39,761 bases of DNA, taken from assembly GCA_002398565.1 (NCBI GenBank), contig DGZP01000006.1, positions 8,392 to 48,152 of the forward strand, in the 5' to 3' direction. Origin of the DNA: Proteiniphilum sp. UBA4977 (GTDB lineage: Bacteria; Bacteroidota; Bacteroidia; Bacteroidales; Dysgonomonadaceae). Below, piece after piece: positions 34,848-39,761 of the stretch; the stretch's first letter is position 1, and every line of letters begins with the position of its first letter. A model generated the notes under the pieces. It saw nothing but the letters and a program-made list of their open reading frames with translations, searched no databases and was not told the DNA's origin. The position numbers and the translations under genes are program-made.

Positions 34848-35720
34848 ATGAAAAGTATATTATTCTTGTTCCCATTTTTGCTGCAAGCCTCTTTTCTTGT
34901 AGCCCAAAACATGACGGATGCGAGTCTCTTCCTGCGCAGTGACAGTACCCGTTATCTTGATTATGTCTCATCAAAATCAGGAGATCTCTATAGTGCTCTG
35001 GGGCATCACGGCCCGGCAATTGAGAATGAATGGCTAGGTCTTCGGCTCTACTTCGACAAAAAGGCAGCCATCGATGTTTACTCAAAAGCCAATAGGGGAC
35101 TAGAGTTGTCACAATACAGGTGGTACCCCACACCGGAGCAGCAGATGCAAGGGAAAGGTGCCGACTACTATAAGGTAGGGTCTACAGTCGGTCTGGGAGG
35201 TATTCGTTTATGGGATGGAGAGAAGGTGGTACCGCTACACCCGGTGTCAAACCGATTGGCTAGGGTAGCGAAAGAGGGATCCGTCTCATTTATGGAGATG
35301 CTGTCGGAAGATGTCCCCTATCGCAATGGCAAAGTGGATATCCTTGTCAGGGTTACCGTCTATTCCGGTGTCAGAAAGGCTAAGGTGGAAGCTTTTGCTC
35401 TATCGGATGCGCAGGTGGAATTTGTGACCGGTATCAACTACCATCCTGGACAGCAGGTAGTGGTGGAAGAGGATCGCATTTTTACCTGGGGATTGCACCC
35501 GGAAGATGTGGCAGACGAAAAAGTGGAACTGGGTGCTGCGATCTTCCTGAATCCGGATGATTGTGCGCTGAAGATGGATGATGGCAACCAGCATATCTTT
35601 ATCCTAAAGCCGGCAAAATACCTCAGCTACTGGATCTCTTCAGCGAATGGCAAGGAGCCCGTTATCAATACGCTGGATAGGTTTATCGATTTTGCAACTT
35701 TGGAAATGAACACAAATTAA
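34848..35720 (+). CDS. DUF4861 family secreted protein
   Basis: 290 aa from the ATG at 34848, giving the signal peptide MKSILFLFPFLLQASFLVAQ; the frame is open from 34767, but those residues overlap the promoter and precede the signal. The body fits DUF4861: GHHGPAIENEWLGLRLYFDK, RWYPTPEQQMQGKGADYYKVG, GSTVGLGGIRLWDGEKVVPL, FVTGINYHPGQ, and a C-terminal YLSYWISSANGKEPV. The family is mostly beta-sandwich and often sits beside uronate- or rhamnogalacturonan-degradation genes; no reaction is established for it. Here it faces uxuA across a shared promoter region, which supports a role with uronic acid sugars. It is followed 48 bp later by lplA, probably an unrelated unit. Confidence 0.8.
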   Translation: MKSILFLFPFLLQASFLVAQNMTDASLFLRSDSTRYLDYVSSKSGDLYSALGHHGPAIENEWLGLRLYFDKKAAIDVYSKANRGLELSQYRWYPTPEQQMQGKGADYYKVGSTVGLGGIRLWDGEKVVPLHPVSNRLARVAKEGSVSFMEMLSEDVPYRNGKVDILVRVTVYSGVRKAKVEAFALSDAQVEFVTGINYHPGQQVVVEEDRIFTWGLHPEDVADEKVELGAAIFLNPDDCALKMDDGNQHIFILKPAKYLSYWISSANGKEPVINTLDRFIDFATLEMNTN

Positions 35721-35768
35721 CTGAGTACAAATGTCTCACGAACCACAAATGAAAGAGGGAATCATCAG

Positions 35769-36497
35769 ATGAATATCATTGTCTCTCCCTCTACTACGCC
35801 AGCTTTTAACCTGGCCGCAGAAGAACATCTATTCTCTAGAAAGGGTGAAAATTTTTTGTGGCTCTATGTGAATGAACCGAGTGTGATCATCGGGTCAAAC
35901 CAGGCAGTAATGAACGAAGTGGATCCGGATTTCTGTATCGAGCATGATATCCGGATTATTCGTCGCATGTCTGGTGGAGGAGCGGTGTATCACGATGAAG
36001 GAAACCTGAATTACTCGTTCATTCATGATAGCACTGGTGCACCCTTAAGTACTCGTTTTCTTGAACCCGTTGTGGTTGTACTTCACAAATTGGGTATTCC
36101 CGTTGTGATAGGGAAAAGAAAAGACCTCTGGCTTGAGGGACGTAAGATATCGGGTACTGCATCACATATCTCCAGAGGAAGGGAACTGCATCATGGTACC
36201 CTGTTGTATGATGCAGATCTGGAGGTTTTACAGAGAGCCCTGACGTCGGAAAACGGGCACCTGATAAAAAAAGCGACAGCCTCGGTATCCAGTCCTGTGC
36301 GGAATATACGTTCCTATCTGTTGGAACAGCAAGGAAGGGCTGACGACGTGACTGCTTTTTTGGAGGCGCTTACCCGAAAACTGCTGGAATACTATGGACT
36401 CAAAGAACTCACTATGTTCAAAAGAGAGGATATGGCAGAGATTGAGGAACTGCAAAAGAAAAAGTATACACAGCGTGACTGGAACTACCGGATGTAA
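35769..36497 (+). CDS. lplA: Lipoate-protein ligase A family protein
   Basis: A 242-aa cytoplasmic ligase that attaches lipoate to E2 and H-protein lysines. The lipoyl-binding motif RRMSGGGAVYHDEGNLNYSF near residues 62-81 and the lysine-centred GRKISGTASH (near 124-133) are both clear, as are PSVIIGSNQ and HHGTLLYDADL. The protein is about 100 residues shorter than E. coli LplA (338 aa): it ends soon after the large domain (QRDWNYRM) and lacks the separate small C-terminal domain, so it may be a short-form ligase that needs a partner or an octanoyl/lipoyl-transferase relative. Its last 13 bp overlap the convergent radical SAM gene. Confidence 0.9.
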   Translation: MNIIVSPSTTPAFNLAAEEHLFSRKGENFLWLYVNEPSVIIGSNQAVMNEVDPDFCIEHDIRIIRRMSGGGAVYHDEGNLNYSFIHDSTGAPLSTRFLEPVVVVLHKLGIPVVIGKRKDLWLEGRKISGTASHISRGRELHHGTLLYDADLEVLQRALTSENGHLIKKATASVSSPVRNIRSYLLEQQGRADDVTAFLEALTRKLLEYYGLKELTMFKREDMAEIEELQKKKYTQRDWNYRM

Positions 36498-37414
36498 AGT
36501 TTCCCTTGCCAGGTTCCCTTCTCGCCAAACCGTTTCAGTATTTTTTCCCTCACCTCGTAATTCTTTAGTCCCCAATCGGGTGCAATCAGCAGTCTTGCGG
36601 GCGATTGTGACGTGAACCTTTCAATATTGATATCGGGACTAAGGCGTTCGGCAAAAAGAACGCACAGATCGACATATTCTTCGAGCGTGAACAGCTTGAA
36701 CGATTCCGGCAGCAATTTATACTCCCGTGCCATGGCGGTGTAACGGATAATTTGCAACTGGTGAAGCTTGAGGGTTGTGAGTGGTAATTCGGAGAGTCTG
36801 TCAGCATGGTGCAGGATATCTTCTTCTGTTTCTCCGGGCAGGCCCAGGATCATGTGCGCGCCTGTCGGGATCATTCTTTCCGCCGTTTTACGGATCATTA
36901 GGGCAGATTCTTCATAGGTATGTTGACGGTTTACCCGTTCCAGTGTTTTATTTAAAGTTGACTCCACGCCATATTCTACCAACACAAATGTCTTTTTGCC
37001 GAGGGCTTCAAAGTAATCAAGCAACTCCCCGGGCATACAGTCGGGGCGGGTACCCACAATCAGTCCCACCACGCCGGGATAGGAGAGTGCCTCCTCATAT
37101 TTGTCGATGAGCGAGTCAATGCTGTCGTAGGTATTGGTATAGGATTGAAAATAGGCCAGGTATTTCATCTCCGGATATTTGCGCGAGAAGAAATGAATGC
37201 CGTCGGCCAGTTGTTCCGTGATGGTCCTGGTAGGTTTTCCGTAACCGGGACTAAAGCTTTGGTTGTTGCAGTATGTACATCCGCCGCGTCCTTTACTGCC
37301 ATCGCGGTTGGGGCAGGTGAAACCTGCGTTAATGGATATCTTTTGTACCTTATAAGGAAATCGTGCCGAAAGATATTCCGAGAAATCACGATATGGTTTG
37401 TCGTTTAAAAACAC
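36485..37414 (-). CDS. YhcC-type radical SAM protein (TIGR01212 family)
   Basis: 309 aa, the same size as E. coli YhcC. The iron-sulfur cluster cysteines are in AGFTCPNRDGSKGRGGCTYCNN (residues about 31-52), a long-spaced CxnCxxC pattern specific to this subfamily. Other landmarks are YFQSYTNTYDSIDSL, GTRPDCMPGELL, EYGVESTLNKTLERVNRQHT and GAHMILGLPGETEEDIL. The biological reaction is not settled. The start is GTG at 37414; no in-frame ATG lies between it and an upstream stop. Its 3' end overlaps lplA by 13 bp in convergent orientation. Confidence 0.9.
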   Translation of the reverse strand: MFLNDKPYRDFSEYLSARFPYKVQKISINAGFTCPNRDGSKGRGGCTYCNNQSFSPGYGKPTRTITEQLADGIHFFSRKYPEMKYLAYFQSYTNTYDSIDSLIDKYEEALSYPGVVGLIVGTRPDCMPGELLDYFEALGKKTFVLVEYGVESTLNKTLERVNRQHTYEESALMIRKTAERMIPTGAHMILGLPGETEEDILHHADRLSELPLTTLKLHQLQIIRYTAMAREYKLLPESFKLFTLEEYVDLCVLFAERLSPDINIERFTSQSPARLLIAPDWGLKNYEVREKILKRFGEKGTWQGKLYIR

Positions 37415-37434
37415 CTGCTCTGATTTTTAGGATA

Positions 37435-37442
37435 CAAATATA
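37435..37442 (-). promoter_or_regulatory. Candidate -7 promoter box (TATATTTG) for the radical SAM gene
   Basis: On the minus strand this reads TATATTTG, a TAnnTTTG match 20 bp before the GTG start. Its -33 region falls inside the terminator hairpin of the upstream operon (37456-37488), so the two elements are interleaved. Confidence 0.5.
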
Positions 37443-37455
37443 ACGAAAAATGAGA

Positions 37456-37488
37456 AACGGGAACATGACATCCCGTCATATTCCCGTT
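37456..37488 (-). terminator. Intrinsic terminator of the sigma factor/DUF4252 operon
   Basis: Arms AACGGGAA and TTCCCGTT continue, across one C-A mismatch, into ATGAC and GTCAT around a 5-nt loop: 13 pairs. On the minus strand it is followed by CTCATTTTT. It lies 56 bp after the DUF4252 stop and before the radical SAM start. Confidence 0.8.
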
Positions 37489-37543
37489 CATGTGTATATA
37501 TTGAAAAGTAGAGTTTCTTTACGAGAGCACCTTCTCACATGAA

Positions 37544-37984
37544 TTATTTCTGGGGAGCATATGAATTCAATGTGACCATGATATTCTCGGGATTTTTTAT
37601 GAAACTGACTTTAGACGTCCCTTTGTCGCTGTTTTTTTCATAGGTCTCCACCCGGTTTTTTCCGTTTCTTACGATTGAAACTTGTTCATACTTGTCGGCT
37701 TTGAGTGCATTTTCTACTTCCCGGGTAAAACTTTCATCAAGCGATTTGTCGGTCGAATTCAACGTAAGCATTTGACGACCAGTGCTTATTGGCGATTTGC
37801 CAAGCTCCCATGCCTCGATGTTTGTCAAATCGTTTAACCTGTCCATCATATTGGCTTTTTTCTGGTATACATAATTAAATCGCTCATCCTCCATATACTT
37901 GTCGAACAATTTTTCGAGTTGTTGAGCCGATATGGTCGTGGCAAAAGCGAGCATTACGAACATAATTGAGAGATTTTTTTTCAT
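37544..37984 (-). CDS. DUF4252 family secreted protein
   Basis: A 146-aa small exported protein with signal MKKNLSIMFVMLAFATTISA, followed by a mainly charged body (LEKLFDKYMEDERFNYVYQK, MLTLNSTDKSLDESF, ending ENIMVTLNSYAPQK). This matches DUF4252, a Bacteroidetes family regularly encoded after sigma factor / anti-sigma pairs, as here. Its role is unknown; a stress- or envelope-related function is guesswork. It is the last gene of the operon, 17 bp after the membrane protein, with a strong terminator downstream. Confidence 0.82.
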   Translation of the reverse strand: MKKNLSIMFVMLAFATTISAQQLEKLFDKYMEDERFNYVYQKKANMMDRLNDLTNIEAWELGKSPISTGRQMLTLNSTDKSLDESFTREVENALKADKYEQVSIVRNGKNRVETYEKNSDKGTSKVSFIKNPENIMVTLNSYAPQK

Positions 37985-38001
37985 TTTTACAGGGTTTTAA
38001 G

Positions 38002-38526
38002 TTATTGATTCGCAGACTTTATATAATTAATTTTTTGTGATAAATCGTCAAAAATTTTATCGGCATCCATCTCCTTTTGTATTGTATTTGCTTTCACTAA
38101 AGGTTCATAGCTGGTACGGATGATTTCATTGGCTTGCATAAACATTTTATCGGCATATACTTGTGCTTTATGCGGGTCTGATATTGCCTTTCCATGGATG
38201 AAAACCACGTAATCGTTGGAAGATATTTCGGTTTTGTTTTTGAGCGGGAATAAAATAACAACCAGAAGAATAGCTGCCGCGATACTTGCTGCTGGAATCC
38301 ACAATTTTCGAAATAGAAATGGTTTTTTATTGTTCTTCTTCACCGGAATAACAAAAATGGGAGCAGCAATTTGCTTTTCTTCCTCGAAAGCAGCAAACAT
38401 GGGTTTATATACTTCATGTTGAGGTAAAACAGTATTGCTTCGGAAATATTCCTTCAGTCTTTTTTCCTCTTCAGGCAATGCCGTTCCTTCGAAATAAGCG
38501 TTCAGTATATCATTTACGTTGTTCAT
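38002..38526 (-). CDS. Single-pass membrane protein, probable anti-sigma factor
   Basis: 174 aa with a cytosolic N-terminus containing ILNAYFEGTALPEEEKRLKE, a short helical segment typical of Bacteroidetes anti-sigma N-termini, then one transmembrane helix at about residues 75-95 (LWIPAASIAAAILLVVILF) and a periplasmic C-terminal domain of about 80 residues. It overlaps the sigma factor gene by 17 bp, which is a strong sign of translational coupling and of partnership. It has no zinc-finger motif, so the call rests on topology and gene order. Confidence 0.72.
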   Translation of the reverse strand: MNNVNDILNAYFEGTALPEEEKRLKEYFRSNTVLPQHEVYKPMFAAFEEEKQIAAPIFVIPVKKNNKKPFLFRKLWIPAASIAAAILLVVILFPLKNKTEISSNDYVVFIHGKAISDPHKAQVYADKMFMQANEIIRTSYEPLVKANTIQKEMDADKIFDDLSQKINYIKSANQ

Positions 38527-39031
38527 AAATCATAGTCTCCTTTTGTTGAAAGGTAAGAATCATTTCACGTATTTTTTTTCGGGCCCGTGACAGATTAACA
38601 GTAACGGCGTTTTCTGTGATCAACATCATTTCTGCAATTTCCGTCACCTCCATCTCTTCCACATCTTTCATACGGATAATAGTTCGTTGCATTTCGGGAA
38701 GCGAATCAATCATTCTGTTGATGGTATTTACCGTGTCAGCCTCTTCGGTAAGCTGGTGCGGACCGGGCGCAGGATAAGTTGCGTTGGGGGAAAGCTCCCC
38801 GTTTGGTTGCTGCTTGCGGAGCATATCCAGACAGAGGTTTCGCATCGATGTAAGCAAAAATGCCTGTGGGTTTTCGATCATCCTCAGCTGTTCACGTTTT
38901 TCCCATAAACGCATCATCAACTCCTGATACGCATCCTGTGACAGATTTTCGTCTTTCAATACCGAAAGTGCCATACGATACAGCTTATCGGAATAACATA
39001 GGATTTGATGTTCAAATTGATGAGCGTTCAT
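38510..39031 (-). CDS. RNA polymerase sigma-70-family (ECF-type) sigma factor
   Basis: A 173-aa alternative sigma factor. Region 2 is seen in YSDKLYRMALSVLKDENLSQ, DAYQELMMRLWEKREQLRMI and AFLLTSMRNLCLDMLRKQQ; region 4 is a helix-turn-helix in IDSLPEMQRTIIRMKDVEEM and then EIAEMMLITENAVTVNLSRA. The two are joined by a Pro-rich linker near residue 90. The gene heads an operon with an anti-sigma-like membrane protein and a DUF4252 protein. It is not next to a susC with an anti-sigma-coupled N-terminal extension, so it is probably not the regulator of the polysaccharide locus. Confidence 0.92.
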   Translation of the reverse strand: MNAHQFEHQILCYSDKLYRMALSVLKDENLSQDAYQELMMRLWEKREQLRMIENPQAFLLTSMRNLCLDMLRKQQPNGELSPNATYPAPGPHQLTEEADTVNTINRMIDSLPEMQRTIIRMKDVEEMEVTEIAEMMLITENAVTVNLSRARKKIREMILTFQQKETMIYEQRK

Positions 39032-39083
39032 ACATAATAGACGTGAAACGGGGGAAATTCTTACATCAATCGGCGTTTTTTTT

Positions 39084-39091
39084 CAAAGATA
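39084..39091 (-). promoter_or_regulatory. Candidate -7 promoter box (TATCTTTG) for the sigma factor operon
   Basis: On the minus strand this is TATCTTTG, matching TAnnTTTG about 53 bp upstream of the sigma factor ATG. No obvious -33 TTTG lies at the expected distance. Confidence 0.5.
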
Positions 39092-39183
39092 ACATAAAAG
39101 TTAACCTGTCGGATCACTTTACGGTCAGAAGGTCGGGAGATATGTTTCCTATGTAAACTATTCATTGCCAGGATTTTTTACAT

Positions 39184-39218
39184 AAAAAACCGGGGCATCA
39201 CATGGTGTGATACCCCGG
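39184..39218 (-). terminator. Intrinsic terminator of rpsA
   Basis: Arms CCGGGG and CCCCGG (39190-39195 and 39213-39218) extend, past a C-A mismatch, to ATCACA and TGTGAT around a 3-nt loop. On the minus strand a run of six T follows (39189-39184). It lies 25 bp after the rpsA stop. Confidence 0.9.
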
Positions 39219-39242
39219 GTAAAACAGTATTTTATAAAAAGA

Positions 39243-39761
39243 TTATGCTTCTTTTTCAGCGTCAGCTTTAGTATCTTCTTTTACTTCAGCTTCTAGTACT
39301 TCGGCTGTTTTGGTTTCTTTTGTTTCCCTAGCCTTGGGAGCCTCTTCTTCTTTTACCTCAGCTTTGGCTTCTGTTTTGGCTTCAGCTTTGGCCGCCTCTT
39401 TCTTGAAAGCTTCCACCTTCTGGTTGTCAAGCTTCTCTTTTAGTGCAGCTAGTTCTTCGATGTCGCCCAGTGTGGTTTTCTCCATCACCGGAATTGCTGC
39501 TGCCACTTCGTTTCCTCCTTCTTTCTTGCCAGTGCGTTTTCCTTTCCTTCTGGAGTCGTCGCCTGAGATATCTTCGTGGATGCGGCTATGAGAAACGATG
39601 ATGCGTTTGGCATCTTTATTGAACTCGATCACTTTAAATTCGAGCTTTTCTTCCACCTGAGCCTGTGAGTTGTCTTCCTTTACCAGGTGTTTGGGAGTTG
39701 CAAATCCTTCCACGCCATAGGGCAGAGAGATCACTGCTCCCTTGTCGAGCATTTCCACGAT
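39243..39761 (-). CDS. rpsA: 30S ribosomal protein S1, C-terminal part (truncated by window edge)
   Basis: The minus-strand frame is open to the right edge (…IVEMLDKGAVISL), so the gene continues outside the window. The first 55 or so residues are the end of an S1-type RNA-binding repeat: GAVISLPYGVEGFATPKHLV, then LEFKVIEFNKDAKRIIVSHS, the typical 'DPE/NKDAKRIxLSHK' strand. After it comes a long low-complexity tail rich in Lys, Glu and Ala with AEAK/TEAK-like units. Such a tail is common in Bacteroidetes S1 proteins. It is followed by a strong terminator. Confidence 0.92.
   Translation of the reverse strand: MVEMLDKGAVISLPYGVEGFATPKHLVKEDNSQAQVEEKLEFKVIEFNKDAKRIIVSHSRIHEDISGDDSRRKGKRTGKKEGGNEVAAAIPVMEKTTLGDIEELAALKEKLDNQKVEAFKKEAAKAEAKTEAKAEVKEEEAPKARETKETKTAEVLEAEVKEDTKADAEKEA

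Noticed and set aside
1..39761. Mobile-element origin of the region
   Set aside because: No transposase, integrase, tRNA-linked attachment site or terminal repeats seen in the window; composition change alone is not enough.

Overview
The window looks like a chromosomal segment of a Bacteroidota (Bacteroidales) bacterium. The support is two SusC/SusD pairs, many Cys-anchored surface lipoproteins ending in short lipobox signals, Bacteroidetes-type -7 promoter boxes (TAnnTTTG), Bacteroidetes-only domains (DUF4998, DUF4959/DUF5126/DUF5000, DUF4861, DUF4252) and an rpsA gene with a long Lys/Glu/Ala tail. Genus cannot be fixed by reading alone; a Dysgonomonadaceae-like organism would fit, but that is inference.

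About 36 kb is a polysaccharide-utilisation region. (1) 1-4752: two tandem DUF6807 proteins, the first cut by the window edge, followed by two exported Gfo/Idh/MocA oxidoreductases, one Tat-like and one lipoprotein. (2) 4804-15169: promoter, SusC1/SusD1, a DUF4959-DUF5126-DUF5000 lipoprotein, a DUF4998 lipoprotein carrying a metzincin-type zinc-protease motif, a DUF4998 plus discoidin-like lipoprotein, and a GH43 lipoprotein. (3) 15192-25922: SusC2/SusD2, a Tat-like GH99/WbsX-type protein, a GH115 alpha-glucuronidase and an L-arabinose-isomerase-like protein. This block is visibly more AT-rich. (4) 26066-32595: a separate promoter next to imperfect 54-bp direct repeats, then a second GH115, a serine-type sulfatase and a 684-aa lipoprotein of unknown function with a likely alpha/alpha-toroid C-terminus. 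(5) 32695-35720: minus-strand KdgF-like cupin and UxuA mannonate dehydratase, and a divergent plus-strand DUF4861 protein.

Together these genes suggest uptake and dismantling of a glucuronic-acid-decorated, arabinose-containing and probably sulfated polysaccharide. SusCD complexes and surface lipoproteins bind it; GH43 would remove arabinose, GH115 (methyl)glucuronic acid, and the sulfatase sulfate. KdgF and UxuA feed uronates to 2-keto-3-deoxygluconate. No backbone endo-hydrolase, polysaccharide lyase or dedicated regulator was recognised in the window. The substrate is therefore inferred, and the protease, the unknown 684-aa protein, the DUF6807/oxidoreductase module and the isomerase are the least explained parts.

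The last 4 kb is housekeeping: lipoate-protein ligase (lplA), a YhcC-type radical SAM protein, a sigma-70-family sigma factor / membrane anti-sigma-like / DUF4252 operon with a clear terminator, and the 3' end of rpsA with its terminator. I saw no tRNA, rRNA, CRISPR array, transposase or integrase.
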